Part shown: piece by piece, positions 25,011 through 35,106 of the stretch
Position numbering within the stretch: position 1 is the stretch's first letter
Layout of the letters: the number at the start of each line of letters is the position of its first letter
Assembly (NCBI GenBank): GCA_021295815.1
Contig: JAGWBQ010000018.1
Location: 1 to 56,238, forward strand
DNA: 56,238 nt
Direction: 5' to 3'
DNA from: Gemmatimonadota bacterium
GTDB lineage: Bacteria > Gemmatimonadota > Gemmatimonadetes > Longimicrobiales > Gaopeijiaceae
Translations under genes and position numbers: made by a program
Notes under the pieces: model-generated
Database searches by the model: none
Told to the model about the DNA's origin: nothing
Seen by the model: the letters and a program-made list of their open reading frames with translations, nothing else

Positions 25011-27071
25011 CTACCAAAGCTTGAGATGCAACTCCAGCGTGCGACCCGGTTGCGGCAGCCCACACTGGTCGAAGGCGGTGGCGTCGGTGAGATTGCGCAG
25101 CGAGAGAACCGCCTCCATGCGCCCGAGAGAGCTTTCCCCGACAGTGAATCCACGCCTGACCGAGAAGTCGCTGACGGCGCTCGCGGCAACGGGCTGGAGT
25201 CCGTCAATCTCAGGATTCTCGCAGCTCTGCGACCCGACCCATCGCGTGCTCGCCGTGGCGTCGACGCCTCCCGGGACAGGGAGGCTGGCGCCCATGCGGC
25301 CGAGGACGGAAGGTTCGTACTCGAGCTCGATGGCCTCGTCGTCCTCCTTGCCCCGCACACGCTGGAGAGTCAGGTCGCCGGTCAGGGAGAGACTGCCGAC
25401 CTGGCCCGAGACGAGGAACTCCGCTCCCGTGCTCACGATTTCGTCGCGATTGACACGTTGGAAGAGTCGGAGATCGCCCACCTGAACGGAGGTGCGCCCG
25501 ATACCGTCGGCGAGCCGCTGATGGAAGGCCACCGTCTGGAGTTCGAATTTTCCCGTATGGAGAGTGAAGCCGCCCTCGGCGCCCCAGAGTCTCTCGGAAG
25601 AGAGGTCCGGGTTGGGAAGGAAGCGACCCAGCGCCCCCGAATACAGCTCGCGCAGCGATGGAAAACGTGCACGACTGCTGGCCGCCGCGTGGGCGAGCAC
25701 GCCATCTCCCACGAGCGAGCTCAAGCCGATGCGAACGCCGTAGGCGGAGAGCGATCCGATAGAGGGCATGTCGTCTCCGCTGAGGGGCGTATCGGCGCCG
25801 TCAAGGGCCGCGCCCAGCGAAATCCGGGTGTAGCCGTGTCGCCGGAGTTGCCACTCGGTCTCGGCGGCCAAGCTCCACAGCCGCTGCCGGTACGATTGCG
25901 CGGGGCCTGGTCCCAGGACCTCTTCGTGGTTCACGTCGGCGTAGGTGAAGGCCGTGCGCAGGTCGCCTCTCCCCGCAAGCGAGTGGTCGGCTTCGATGCG
26001 CGCCGTGAAGGTGAAATCCTCCATCGTTTCGGTATCCTCCACGGTCTCGAAACGCTCGGAGGCGAAGGATTCGATGAGGGCGCTTCCGATGTCCGCTCCT
26101 ACGCTCACCTCGAGGTCGCCGGTGCCCCACGGGGTCCTCACGGTCCCGGTCCCAACGGAAAAAGCGTTGATCAGCCGTCGTTTGTCGGGGTATCTCCAGA
26201 GCCTGGGATTGTCCTGATGGGACTCGGGCGCCACACCCTGAGCGACATCGTAGGCGGAGGAGAAGAGCGAAACCCAAAAGCCGGTCTCATTCCGGAAGCG
26301 AGCGGCGAGGTACGCGTCGGCTCTGCGCGAATCGCTGTTGAGACGCAGCCCTTCGGCGTTGCTCAGGTATCGATCCCGCAGCTCGACCGACAGGTCGCCT
26401 GGCAGGGAGGCTCCGGGCGAATCCCTGAATCCGGCGCCGGCTCTGAGGACGACTCCGGTGCTCCGGTCCTCTCCGAAGATTCGCCCGACACCGAGGGACG
26501 CGCTCGCGCCGCCGAGGTGGTCCCGACCCAGGCTCAGCTCGACCGGGTTTACCGAGGGCCGTCTGGAAGAGCGCGCGACGTCTATCTCAAGCGCGCCGCC
26601 GATGACGTTGGGGCCGTAGAGAACCGAAGACATGCCGCGCACCACGCGCACCCCTTGGGCGGCGGTCATAGGCACGACCGAGAGGTCGGAGCGGTGATCC
26701 CAACCGAGGGTGATCGGGATCCCGTCCACGAGGATTCCGATCTGGCGCTCTTCGGATCCGCGCAGAGACGGCTGCGCCTCGCCGCGGGAGTTTCGGCGCA
26801 CCACCAGGAGCGGCATGCCACGCAGCACCTCTTCCAGGGTCGGGGCCGGTGGCGTGGGAAGGGAGTCCAGGAAAGCCTCGACGGCGCTCGATCCGCCCGT
26901 GGTGATGGCCGGTCTGGCCACCGATACCGTTATCCCGCTGAGTTCGTAAATGCGAGCGGCGTAGGTGGAATCGACCCTGACCGTATCGCGCACCTGGGCG
27001 GAGATCGACGTGTCGGACAGGAGGAGCAGGGCTCCCGCCGCCAGGAGTACGCCGGTCGACTTGACCCGCAT
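25011..27071 (-). CDS. TonB-dependent outer-membrane receptor
   Basis: Energised outer-membrane transporter, 686 residues from MRVKSTGVLLAAGALLLLS. A signal peptide leads to a plug domain (about 75-190: APTLEEVLRGMPLLVVRRNSRGEAQPSLRGSEERQIGILVDGIPI, then VVRGMSSVLYGPNVIGGALEI). A 22-strand-type barrel follows, ending in the aromatic-terminated strand LELHLKLW. No CarboxypepD-like N-terminal extension is present. The substrate is unknown. It is the first gene of a minus-strand run with RNase Z, tyrA, aroA and cmk, an unusual leader for such genes. Confidence 0.92.
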   Translation of the reverse strand: MRVKSTGVLLAAGALLLLSDTSISAQVRDTVRVDSTYAARIYELSGITVSVARPAITTGGSSAVEAFLDSLPTPPAPTLEEVLRGMPLLVVRRNSRGEAQPSLRGSEERQIGILVDGIPITLGWDHRSDLSVVPMTAAQGVRVVRGMSSVLYGPNVIGGALEIDVARSSRRPSVNPVELSLGRDHLGGASASLGVGRIFGEDRSTGVVLRAGAGFRDSPGASLPGDLSVELRDRYLSNAEGLRLNSDSRRADAYLAARFRNETGFWVSLFSSAYDVAQGVAPESHQDNPRLWRYPDKRRLINAFSVGTGTVRTPWGTGDLEVSVGADIGSALIESFASERFETVEDTETMEDFTFTARIEADHSLAGRGDLRTAFTYADVNHEEVLGPGPAQSYRQRLWSLAAETEWQLRRHGYTRISLGAALDGADTPLSGDDMPSIGSLSAYGVRIGLSSLVGDGVLAHAAASSRARFPSLRELYSGALGRFLPNPDLSSERLWGAEGGFTLHTGKFELQTVAFHQRLADGIGRTSVQVGDLRLFQRVNRDEIVSTGAEFLVSGQVGSLSLTGDLTLQRVRGKEDDEAIELEYEPSVLGRMGASLPVPGGVDATASTRWVGSQSCENPEIDGLQPVAASAVSDFSVRRGFTVGESSLGRMEAVLSLRNLTDATAFDQCGLPQPGRTLELHLKLW

Positions 27072-27133
27072 CGGCCGCCGGCGCGGTGATAGGTTCGGGC
27101 GAGAAGTGAACATTCGTATGAAACCTGTTTGCT

Positions 27134-27161
27134 TTGCTTTGGGGCGAACCCGTCATATCTT
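27134..27161 (+). promoter_or_regulatory. Possible promoter for the Tat-type aminotransferase gene
   Basis: Plus strand: TTGCTT at 27134-27139, a 16-bp spacer and TATCTT at 27156-27161, in the AT-richer divergent gap between the TonB receptor and the aminotransferase gene. The match is moderate (four of six bases in each box). Confidence 0.35.
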
Positions 27162-27263
27162 CCGAGTAGCGTACACCCGGACCGACCAACGGTCCCGTCC
27201 CTATCCCGGACCGACCGTCGAGGTCCGACCCGCAGCCCCGCTCACCTTTCTCCGGAGTCAGCC

Positions 27264-28565
27264 GTGTACAGTCGACGCAGCTTCATCAACACTCTCACGC
27301 TCCCGGCGGCCGCAGCGGCCACCGGCATCGCGCCCGCCCTCTTCAACTCCAGGGCGGCGGCCGTCTCCCGGGAACTGGCTCTCCACCCGGGTTCTCCGGG
27401 CCGGATCGCGGCCGACGAGGATTTCTGGTTCGAGGTCGCCCAGGCGTTCACGGTGGACCGTACCCTCGTCAACCTGAACAACGGTGGAGTGAGCCCTTCG
27501 CCGGCGTGGGTTCAGGATGCGATGGAGCGTCACCTCCGCTACTCGAACCTCGCTCCCACCTACACGATGTGGCAGGTGCTGGAGCCTCAGCGGGAAGGGG
27601 TGAGAAAGCGCATGGCCCGCGAGTGGGGCGTGGACGCAGAGGAGATCGCCTTCACCAGGAACGCTTCCGAGAGTCTTCAGACGATGCAGCTGGGGCTCGA
27701 TCTCGAGGCCGGCGACGAGGTGCTGACCACGACCCAGGACTACGGGCGCATGATCACCACCTTCAAGCAGCGGGAGCGCCGGGAGGGCATCGTGCTCCGT
27801 CAGATCAGGATCCCGGTTCCGGCGGAGCGCCCCGCGGAAGTGGTCCGTCTTTTCGAAGATGCGATCACGCCGCGCACGCGCATGATTCTCGCCTGCCACA
27901 TGATCAATCTCACCGGTCAGATACTTCCGGTGACCGAGCTGAACGCCATGGCGAGGCGCCACGGGATACCGCTCGTGATCGACGGCGCCCACGCGCTCGC
28001 CCACTTCCACTTCACCCTGGGCGAGATCGACGTCGACAATTACTCGACGAGCCTGCACAAGTGGCTCTTCGCACCCCACGGCACCGGACTGCTCTACGTG
28101 CGTCGCGAGAAGATCCCCGAGGTGTGGCCGCTGATGGCCGCCCCGGAGCCCATGACCGACAACATCCGCAAGTTCGAGGAGATCGGCACCCATCCTGCGG
28201 CGAACTACCTCGCGATCGGCGAGGCGCTCTCGTTCCACCAGGGAGTCGGCTCGGAGCGCAAGGAGGCCCGTCTCGTCCACCTGCGCGACTATTGGGCCGA
28301 CGCCCTGCTCCTGAACGACAACGTCAGGCTGCACACGAGCCGGAAGCCGGGTTTCGCCGCCGGCATCGCGAACGTCGAGGTCGTGGGAGTGGAACCGAAC
28401 GCTCTTCGCGACCACCTTTGGCAGGAGCACCGCATCATCACCGTGGCGATCAACCACCCCGAGTTCCGCGGCCTGCGCGTCAGCCCGAGCGTCTACACGA
28501 CCAAGCAGGAGCTCGACCGCTTCATAGACGTCGTGGATCACGTCGCCAAGCGGGGGCTCGCCTGA
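27264..28565 (+). CDS. Tat-exported class V aminotransferase / isopenicillin-N-epimerase-like PLP protein
   Basis: PLP-dependent fold type I enzyme of 433 residues. It starts at GTG 27264 with a twin-arginine signal (YSRRSFINTLTLPAAAAATGIA), so export across the inner membrane in a folded state is expected. Motifs: TRNASESLQT (cofactor phosphate region), VIDGAHALAHF with Asp240 and His243, and STSLHKWLFAPHGTG with Lys266 as the expected Schiff-base lysine. GGAG lies upstream of the start. The substrate is unknown; it could be a cysteine desulfurase-like, epimerase or aminotransferase activity. The next gene downstream encodes a lipoprotein on the same strand. Confidence 0.9.
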   Translation: MYSRRSFINTLTLPAAAAATGIAPALFNSRAAAVSRELALHPGSPGRIAADEDFWFEVAQAFTVDRTLVNLNNGGVSPSPAWVQDAMERHLRYSNLAPTYTMWQVLEPQREGVRKRMAREWGVDAEEIAFTRNASESLQTMQLGLDLEAGDEVLTTTQDYGRMITTFKQRERREGIVLRQIRIPVPAERPAEVVRLFEDAITPRTRMILACHMINLTGQILPVTELNAMARRHGIPLVIDGAHALAHFHFTLGEIDVDNYSTSLHKWLFAPHGTGLLYVRREKIPEVWPLMAAPEPMTDNIRKFEEIGTHPAANYLAIGEALSFHQGVGSERKEARLVHLRDYWADALLLNDNVRLHTSRKPGFAAGIANVEVVGVEPNALRDHLWQEHRIITVAINHPEFRGLRVSPSVYTTKQELDRFIDVVDHVAKRGLA

Positions 28566-28643
28566 GCTGCGGACGACCCCTACCGGCCGCAGCGTCCGTA
28601 CCGAACCGCATCACTCCAACGGAGCTCCCTCCAGGAAAACGTC

Positions 28644-29255
28644 ATGACCCTTACAGCCGATGGACGAAGCCTCCCGCGGCGGCGCGAGCTGCCAGGCGCA
28701 TCGTCCGCTCCCTTTCGAACGGTCCTTTCCGCGGTCCTCCTCATGTCGGCGGCTCTCGCATGCTCCGCCCCCACCGAAAATTCGGAGACTCCCGCGGACG
28801 CTGCTCAACCGACGGCGGCCGAGCTCACCGCCGTTCCCGACGTCCTCACGCAAGAGGAGGAGGCCGTCCTCGAGACCGTGCTCGATCTCTTCAGGGCCAT
28901 GCGCACCAGCGACGGCGAGCTGGCGGCGGCGGTCTTCCATCCCGAGGCCCGCATGGGCAGGCGCACCGAGGAGGGCGGCATCGCATTCGGGACGGCGGAC
29001 GGATTCATCGAGGCTATCGGACGCCCGAAGGAACAGGTCTGGGACGAACCGATCTGGGACGTGGTCGTCAACGTGGACGGGCAGCTCGCCCAGGCGTGGA
29101 CGCCGTACGCCTTTTACCTTGATGGCGAGTACTCCCATTGCGGCGTCGACGCCTTCCAGCTCTATCTCACCGACGGGCGGTGGCAGATAACACAGTTGGT
29201 CGACACGAGAAGAGAGGAGTGCGAGATGCCGGCGGAGGATCGTCTGTTAAGGTGA
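28644..29255 (+). CDS. NTF2-like (lumazine-binding-like) lipoprotein
   Basis: The 203 residues carry a long charged N-terminus, then a hydrophobic segment ending in a lipobox (LLMSAALACS), so a lipid-anchored envelope protein is expected. The rest (about 65-195) fits the cone-shaped NTF2/SnoaL fold: EEEAVLETVLDLFRAMRTSDGELAAAVFHPEARM, and a closing DAFQLYLTDGRWQITQLVDTRR as in the Lumazine_bd_2-type family. AGGA precedes the ATG. It follows the aminotransferase by 78 bp and is probably cotranscribed. Enzyme or binding role unknown. Confidence 0.8.
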   Translation: MTLTADGRSLPRRRELPGASSAPFRTVLSAVLLMSAALACSAPTENSETPADAAQPTAAELTAVPDVLTQEEEAVLETVLDLFRAMRTSDGELAAAVFHPEARMGRRTEEGGIAFGTADGFIEAIGRPKEQVWDEPIWDVVVNVDGQLAQAWTPYAFYLDGEYSHCGVDAFQLYLTDGRWQITQLVDTRREECEMPAEDRLLR

Positions 29256-29286
29256 CGCGCCCTCGGTCGGACCGGCCGGCCCCAGG

Positions 29287-32200
29287 TCACCTCCCGATAG
29301 CCAGCGGGTCAAGTCCCGCTTCGGCCAGAGCCCGGTCGAGAGCGGTCCCTTCCTCCGCCACGATCCGCTCCCACTCGGCCAGCGCGGCCTCCAGCCGCGC
29401 GGCGTAGATGTTCCCGACCTCCAGAGCTTGATCGGTGGGCGGGTCGTCGGTGCCTGAGCTGTAGCCCGCGAGACTGGCGATCTTGGCGTAGAGCTGTCTG
29501 GGATAGCGGATGGCGTCCTGACCGGCCAGACCTCCCGTGAGCCTGAGGTCGAAGAGCCCCATCTCCAGATCGACCAGCGACTCCGAGAGCGCATCCGCCG
29601 CGCTTCGCACTTCCGCCGTTCCCGCCCCGTCGATGCCGTCCGCAAGATCGAGAAGGCCCTTTCGCCCGAGTTCGATCCGGTCGATCAGCGCCGCCACCGA
29701 ATCGATCATCTCGCGCAGCTCGAGCTGAAACGCAAGCTGCGCGGCCATGTCTTCCGCTGCGGCGTACGAGGCGGGGTCCTGACGGAGCTCGAGCCGCCGT
29801 TCGTCGAAGCTGCCGTCGCCAAGGGTGACCCTCACGTCGTAGACCCCGGGAACCGCGAGCGGCCTTACTCTTCCGCCCTCCGGAACCGGTCGGGTTCCGT
29901 CGGCGCCCAGCGCCGCATGAGAGTGTTCGACCGGGGGCGTCCGCAGCGTCGGACGCCGGGAGGCGTCGTGGCGCAGATCCCAGTGCCAGCGGTTGACCCC
30001 GGTCAGGACCCTGTCCACGTTCGCCGTTCGCACCAGGTTCCCCGCCCCGTCCCGGATCTCGATCGTCGCGCCGTCTCCACCGGAAGCGGCGTGAAAGTCG
30101 AGAACGGCGCCGTACTCCGGGTTCTCGCCTGCGGCCGGATCTCCCGGCTGGCTGTTGGGACGCGCCCGAGGCAGAAAGCGCCAGGCGGGTCTCGGGCCGA
30201 AGAGATGCACAGGTTTTTCCAGGTGGCGATCCGAGCCCTGTTGGAGCGCCCCGATGTCGTCGGCGATCCAGAAGCCTCTGCCGTAGGTCCCGACAACCAG
30301 GTCTCTGAAGTGCGGCTGGACGGTGAGCCAGTGCACCGGCGCGCGAGGAAGATCGCCCTGGATCGAGCTCCAGCTCCCGCCGTCGTCCCATGAGGCGTAG
30401 ATTCCGTTCTCTGTGCCGAGATAGAGCAGGCCGGGCCGTACCGGATCCTCGCGGATCACGTGCGCGTAGCTGAAGACGCTCCTGGGAATCTCCGAGATCG
30501 CGATCCAGCTCTCGCCGCCGTCGTCGCTCCGGTACGCGTAGGGCTCGGTATCACCGAGCTGGTGCCTGTCGACGGTGAGATAGACCTTGTCCGGATCGTG
30601 ACGGGACGGCTCGAGGTTCGAGACCGTTCCGAGGGGAGGGAGGTCGGGAAGGCGGGCGGTGACGTCCGTCCAGCTCTCGCCGCCGTCGCGGGTCACCTGA
30701 ACCAGGCCGTCGTTCGAGCCGACCCAGATCAAGCCGGGAACCAGGGGGGATTCGGCAATGGCGAAAAGGACCGAAAAGTAAGTCGGACTCACGTCCTCGA
30801 AGGTCAGGCCGCCGCTCTTGAGCTGGCGGGTCTCGTCGTCGAGCGTGAGATCGGGGCTGATCTCCTGCCAGCTCTGACCTCCGTCGCGGGTGCGGTGGAG
30901 ATGCTGGCTTCCCACGTAGACGGTTTCGGGGTCGTGCGGCGAGATGTGGATCGGGAAGGTCCAGTTGAAGCGGTAGCGCAGATCCTTGGCCGCCCAGCCC
31001 TCCGGATTGTCGGGCCAGACGCTGACCGTGCGGCTGAGGCCGGTATCGAGATCGTGGCGGGCGAGGATGCCCTCGTAGCAGCCCGACCACACCACCGAAT
31101 TGGATACGGTGTCGGGAATGGCGAACCCGGTTTCGCACCCGCCCACGGAGCGCCACGCGCCTATCGGGATGGCGCCGCCCGCGAGGGTGTTCGACGGCCC
31201 TCCGGTCGACGGACCGTCCTGCCGGTTTCCGTAAAGGTTGTAGGGGACGGCGTTGTCGGTGAAGACGTGGTACATCTGCGCGATGGGGAGCAGCGGCGAG
31301 TACCAGCTTCTTCCGCGCGTCGTCGAGATCCTGACTCCCTGGTCGTTCCCCACGATCATGCGCGACGGGTCGACGGGATCGATCCACATGTCGTGATTGT
31401 CTCCTCCCCCCAGCGGCGTGACCGTCGCTCCGCCGTCGAGCGAACGGGTGTGAAGGGTGGACATGAAGTGCACCTCGTCGGCGTTGTCGGGAGCCACCGC
31501 CAGCCGCGAGTAGTAGAGCGGACGTTGGGCGAGCGCGTGGTCGCCGTTGATGTGGCGCCAGCTTTCGCCACCGTCGTCGGAGCGCCAGAGCGTGCCGGCG
31601 TGGTCCTCGATCGGCTCGTGGTCGCGATTGGAGTTCGTTTCGATGAGGGCGTAGATCCGAAGCGGATCGGCCGGCGAGACTCCGATCCCGATCCGGCCAA
31701 GCGTGCCCCCCGGAAGTCCCCTGCCTTCCAGGCGAGCCCAGGTGTCGCCGCCGTCCTCGCTCGTCCAGAGAGCGCTTCCCGGCCCTCCGCTCTCTCGCCC
31801 CCACGGCCAGATGCGCATTTCCCAGGTCGCCGCGAAGAGCTTGTCGGGGTCGTCCGGAGCGAGCACGACGTCGATCGCCCCCGCCTCCGGTCCGGGATCG
31901 AGCACGAGCTCCCAGCTCTCTCCCCCGTCGCGCGTCCGGTAGAGCCCGCGGTCCTCGTCCTGAGGCCCGTACATGTGGCCGGCGGCGGCGACCCAGGCCA
32001 CGTCGGGATCGTCCGGGTGGACGGCGATGCGTCCGATGCGGCCGCTGGTTTCCAGGCCGAGCGGCTCCCAGCTCCGGCCGCCGTCGGTGGAGCGGTAGAC
32101 GCCGTTGCCGATGGATACGTTCGATCTGATGGAGGATTCGCCGCTTCCCACCCAGACCACGTCCGGGTCCGAGGGTGCGACCGTGATCGCTCCGATCGAC

Positions 32201-32553
32201 TGCGCGGGTTGGTCGTCGAAGATCGGGGTCCAGGAGTGGCCGCCGTCTTCGCTCTTGAAGACGCCGCCCGAAGCCGCGCCCACGTAGAAGACGTTGGGGT
32301 CGCCCGCCTCGCCCGCGACCGCGGAGACCCGGTTTCCCACCGGGCCGACATGGCGGTAGTCGAGGTCGAGAAGGGACGCGGGATCGGTGAGCGGAGGCGG
32401 ACCGACGGGCCGTGCCCCGGAGATGCGGTCGATCTGGGCGCTTGCCGGTACGGCGGTCGCCCCTATCGACGCCGCGAGAACGATGGGGCGGGCCAGACGG
32501 CGAGGCCGGGGACGACGCGGCGGTCTCTTCGACCGGATGGGTTCTGTGGTCAT
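29287..32553 (-). CDS. Secreted BNR/sortilin-type beta-propeller protein (WD40/YVTN/BNR-like)
   Basis: The 1088 residues start with an Arg/Pro-rich N-terminus and signal peptide (LARPIVLAASIGATAVPASA). Many BNR (Asp-box) repeats follow, such as SEDGGHSWTP, STDGGRSWEP, TRDGGESWEL and TRDGGQSWQE, in the arrangement of the glycosyl-hydrolase-like 'exo-alpha-sialidase/VPS10-sortilin' proteins. After about residue 800 is a beta-sandwich with VYDVRVTLGDGSFDERRLEL, and a helical C-terminal region. The gene is convergent with the NTF2-like lipoprotein gene, with only 31 bp between them. A role in polymer binding or degradation is likely but the substrate is unknown. Confidence 0.88.
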   Translation of the reverse strand: MTTEPIRSKRPPRRPRPRRLARPIVLAASIGATAVPASAQIDRISGARPVGPPPLTDPASLLDLDYRHVGPVGNRVSAVAGEAGDPNVFYVGAASGGVFKSEDGGHSWTPIFDDQPAQSIGAITVAPSDPDVVWVGSGESSIRSNVSIGNGVYRSTDGGRSWEPLGLETSGRIGRIAVHPDDPDVAWVAAAGHMYGPQDEDRGLYRTRDGGESWELVLDPGPEAGAIDVVLAPDDPDKLFAATWEMRIWPWGRESGGPGSALWTSEDGGDTWARLEGRGLPGGTLGRIGIGVSPADPLRIYALIETNSNRDHEPIEDHAGTLWRSDDGGESWRHINGDHALAQRPLYYSRLAVAPDNADEVHFMSTLHTRSLDGGATVTPLGGGDNHDMWIDPVDPSRMIVGNDQGVRISTTRGRSWYSPLLPIAQMYHVFTDNAVPYNLYGNRQDGPSTGGPSNTLAGGAIPIGAWRSVGGCETGFAIPDTVSNSVVWSGCYEGILARHDLDTGLSRTVSVWPDNPEGWAAKDLRYRFNWTFPIHISPHDPETVYVGSQHLHRTRDGGQSWQEISPDLTLDDETRQLKSGGLTFEDVSPTYFSVLFAIAESPLVPGLIWVGSNDGLVQVTRDGGESWTDVTARLPDLPPLGTVSNLEPSRHDPDKVYLTVDRHQLGDTEPYAYRSDDGGESWIAISEIPRSVFSYAHVIREDPVRPGLLYLGTENGIYASWDDGGSWSSIQGDLPRAPVHWLTVQPHFRDLVVGTYGRGFWIADDIGALQQGSDRHLEKPVHLFGPRPAWRFLPRARPNSQPGDPAAGENPEYGAVLDFHAASGGDGATIEIRDGAGNLVRTANVDRVLTGVNRWHWDLRHDASRRPTLRTPPVEHSHAALGADGTRPVPEGGRVRPLAVPGVYDVRVTLGDGSFDERRLELRQDPASYAAAEDMAAQLAFQLELREMIDSVAALIDRIELGRKGLLDLADGIDGAGTAEVRSAADALSESLVDLEMGLFDLRLTGGLAGQDAIRYPRQLYAKIASLAGYSSGTDDPPTDQALEVGNIYAARLEAALAEWERIVAEEGTALDRALAEAGLDPLAIGR

Positions 32554-32654
32554 TGCGGGATGTCAGGTCTGGGCTTCGGGGTCGTACATGTCGCTTCGGA
32601 ACCGTGCTCGTCGAGCGCGGGTAGCGCACCTACCATACTTCCTGCCGAGGCAAA

Positions 32655-33638
32655 ATGATAATCAAGACGAGCGCCACCTCCGATGTTCCTTCGTCCGAGA
32701 TAACCCCGGAGCGCGTATATCGGAACAGGCGAGCCTTCATCCGCGAAGCGGCCCTGGGAGCCGCCGCGGTGGGGCTCGCGCCCGGACTCGCCGCAGGTAC
32801 GCGGAGCGGGACCGTTACCGGAAACGCCGATGCCCGGGAGCAGGAGATTCCGGCCCGCTTCGCCGACATGCGCTCGGAGCTGGACGAGGAACTCAACCCC
32901 TGGGAAGACGTCACCGAGTACAACAACTTCTACGAATTCGGCACCTCCAAGGAAGATCCGGCGAGGAACTCGGGCTCGTTTCGCCCCAAGCCGTGGACGG
33001 TGCGGGTCGGTGGTCTCTGCAACAATCCCGGCGAGTTTCAGCTCGAAGATTTCCTCGCGCCCCACACGATCGAGGATCGGGTCTACCGGATGCGCTGCGT
33101 CGAGGCGTGGTCGATAGTCGTGCCCTGGCGAGGCTTCCCGATGAGGGATCTCGTGCGCGCGGCCGACCCCATGGGCTCCGCGGCCTATGTGGAGATGCGC
33201 ACCGTCGTCCGACCCTCCGAGATGCCCGGCCAGCGCACCCGCGTGCTGGACTGGCCCTATGTCGAAGGGCTCCGGCTCGACGAGGCCATGAATCCGCTGA
33301 CGCTCCTGACGACCGGCGTCTACGGCCTCGACCTCCCGAACCAGAACGGCGCGCCCTTGCGGCTGATAGCGCCGTGGAAGTACGGCTTCAAGGGGGTCAA
33401 GTCCATAGTCTCCATCGATTTCGTGGAGGAGATGCCGCGCAACACCTGGCAGGTTCAGAACTCGCGCGAATACGGTTTCTTCGCCAACGTCAACCCGAAC
33501 GTCGATCACCCTCGCTGGAGCCAGAAGCGAGAGCGTCGACTCGGAGAGTTCCGTCGTCGCCCGACCCTCATGTTCAACGGCTACGAGGAACAGGTGGCGT
33601 CGATGTACGCGGGGATGGATCTGACGCGCTGGATTTAG
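32655..33638 (+). CDS. msrP: Periplasmic methionine sulfoxide reductase catalytic subunit MsrP
   Basis: Molybdopterin enzyme that repairs oxidised methionine in envelope proteins. The 327 residues start with a twin-arginine signal ([17 protein letters not shown]), then [35 protein letters not shown] with the molybdenum-ligand cysteine at about residue 148, and [24 protein letters not shown] precedes the ATG. It is followed by msrQ on the same strand, the standard pair. Confidence 0.96.
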   Translation: MIIKTSATSDVPSSEITPERVYRNRRAFIREAALGAAAVGLAPGLAAGTRSGTVTGNADAREQEIPARFADMRSELDEELNPWEDVTEYNNFYEFGTSKEDPARNSGSFRPKPWTVRVGGLCNNPGEFQLEDFLAPHTIEDRVYRMRCVEAWSIVVPWRGFPMRDLVRAADPMGSAAYVEMRTVVRPSEMPGQRTRVLDWPYVEGLRLDEAMNPLTLLTTGVYGLDLPNQNGAPLRLIAPWKYGFKGVKSIVSIDFVEEMPRNTWQVQNSREYGFFANVNPNVDHPRWSQKRERRLGEFRRRPTLMFNGYEEQVASMYAGMDLTRWI

Positions 33639-33678
33639 CGGCCCCGGACCGGGCGTCCAGCAGCCGCCTCTCCCGCAA

Positions 33679-34287
33679 GTGTCTCCCAAGCTCGTCGTCC
33701 GGCTTCTCAAGGTCGCGATCTGGCTGGGCGCCCTCGCGCCCGCCGCCTGGCTCGTCCTCGGGTACCCCTTCGACTGGCTGGGTCCGAATCCGATCGAGAA
33801 GATCACCCACGTCACGGGGAAGACGGCGCTCTCGCTGTTGCTGATCACTCTCCTGATCACGCCGCTGCGCAAGATCACCGGCTGGAATCGCATAGTGCTC
33901 GTCAGGCGTCCGCTCGGACTCTTCGCCTTCTTCTACGTCTGCCTCCATTTCTCCACCTGGGCGGGTCTCGACATGACTCTCATGCTGGAGTGGATGATCG
34001 AGGATATCGCGGACCGACCGTACATCACCGTGGGATTTGCGGCCTTCCTCGTCCTGATCCCGCTGGCGGTCACGTCGACGCGGGGCTGGATACGAAGGCT
34101 GGGAAAGCGGTGGAACCTGCTCCACAAGGGCGTCTATCTCGCGGCGATTCTCGGGATCGTCCACTTCTGGTGGCTCGTCAAGGCCGACCTGCGCGAACCC
34201 GTTCTCTTCGGGCTCGGGCTGACCGCTCTGCTCGGCTACCGGGTCGTGGTCGCGCTGCGCAAGCGGGGAGCCCGAGCGGGGCGTTGA
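33679..34287 (+). CDS. msrQ: Heme-binding membrane subunit MsrQ
   Basis: Inner-membrane cytochrome b-type protein that passes electrons from the quinone pool or flavin reductase to MsrP. The 202 residues have about six hydrophobic segments and the family blocks THVTGKTALSLLLITLLITP, RPLGLFAFFYVCLHFSTW and RWNLLHKGVYLAAILGIVHFWW, whose histidines are the expected heme ligands. The start is GTG at 33679, 40 bp after msrP. A basic C-terminal tail follows the last helix. Confidence 0.95.
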   Translation: MSPKLVVRLLKVAIWLGALAPAAWLVLGYPFDWLGPNPIEKITHVTGKTALSLLLITLLITPLRKITGWNRIVLVRRPLGLFAFFYVCLHFSTWAGLDMTLMLEWMIEDIADRPYITVGFAAFLVLIPLAVTSTRGWIRRLGKRWNLLHKGVYLAAILGIVHFWWLVKADLREPVLFGLGLTALLGYRVVVALRKRGARAGR

Positions 34288-34369
34288 GCGGCCGTCGGGC
34301 GTCAGGCGGCGACCTGCGGTTCGCGAAGACGGCGCCGTTCGGAAGCCGCAGAGCTTCGTCCGCAGGCGA

Positions 34370-35062
34370 CTAGAGCAGCTTCTCCCTGAATCGTCTGAGC
34401 AGGCTGGCGGCTCCGCGCACGTCCGGCAGGCTGTCCCTGAACTCCTCGATGGTGGCCGTCCTGGTCAGCGGCAGGTAGGTCTCCGCGTACTGAGAGATGC
34501 GCTTGACGATCCCCGCTCGGTCGAGTTCCGGATGGAACTGCGTCGCGTAAATGGGTCGGCCCGGGAAACGGAAGGCCTGATTCACCACGGTGGCCGTGGA
34601 GCCCAGAAGGACGGCGCCCGGCGGCAGGGATTCGACGATGTCCTCGTGGCCGATGAGCACGGGAAAGCTATCCCCGATCGCGCCGAAGAGCGGATCGCGG
34701 CGACCGGCTTCGGTCAGGGTCAGTTCGACGGCCCCGATCTCGGCCCGCGAATGATCGGTGACCACATCGCCGCCGAGCGCCTTGGCCAGGGCTTGGAACC
34801 CCCAGCAGGAAGCGAAGGTCGGCACCGAACGATCGTGAAGGCCGCGCATGGTGTCGAGCGCGGGTTCGAGCCACGTCCCTCCGCGCACCACCGAGAAGTC
34901 GCCGCTTCCGCCGATCAGCACCGCATCCGCTCGGGCGAGTTCGCCGGCGGGCGGCGGGCCGGCGATCAGGTCCCAGCACGTGAGACCGGTCTCGTGGATG
35001 CCGAGCGCGTTGACGAAGCACTCGACCTCGTGGTCGAGCATCCGGTCGTCCGGTTTGCGCAC
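34370..35062 (-). CDS. Class I glutamine amidotransferase-like protein
   Basis: Triad-type amidotransferase. The nucleophile elbow is FASCWGFQALAKALGG, and the catalytic His-Glu lie in ATQFHPELD. It resembles the GMP-synthase-like/'type 1 glutamine amidotransferase' proteins that act alone. The listed start is GTG at 35062 (230 residues). However, the conserved-looking RFLLLQVRKPDD begins upstream, where the only plausible codon is ATT at 35095, 12 nt from the tRNA-Leu end. An ATG at 35041 would cut into the domain. It lies directly downstream of tRNA-Leu and is probably cotranscribed with it. Substrate unknown. Confidence 0.88.
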   Translation of the reverse strand: MRKPDDRMLDHEVECFVNALGIHETGLTCWDLIAGPPPAGELARADAVLIGGSGDFSVVRGGTWLEPALDTMRGLHDRSVPTFASCWGFQALAKALGGDVVTDHSRAEIGAVELTLTEAGRRDPLFGAIGDSFPVLIGHEDIVESLPPGAVLLGSTATVVNQAFRFPGRPIYATQFHPELDRAGIVKRISQYAETYLPLTRTATIEEFRDSLPDVRGAASLLRRFREKLL

Positions 35063-35106
35063 CTGGAGGAGAAGGAAGCGCGGTTCCGAGCGAATCGCCG
35101 TCGGAA

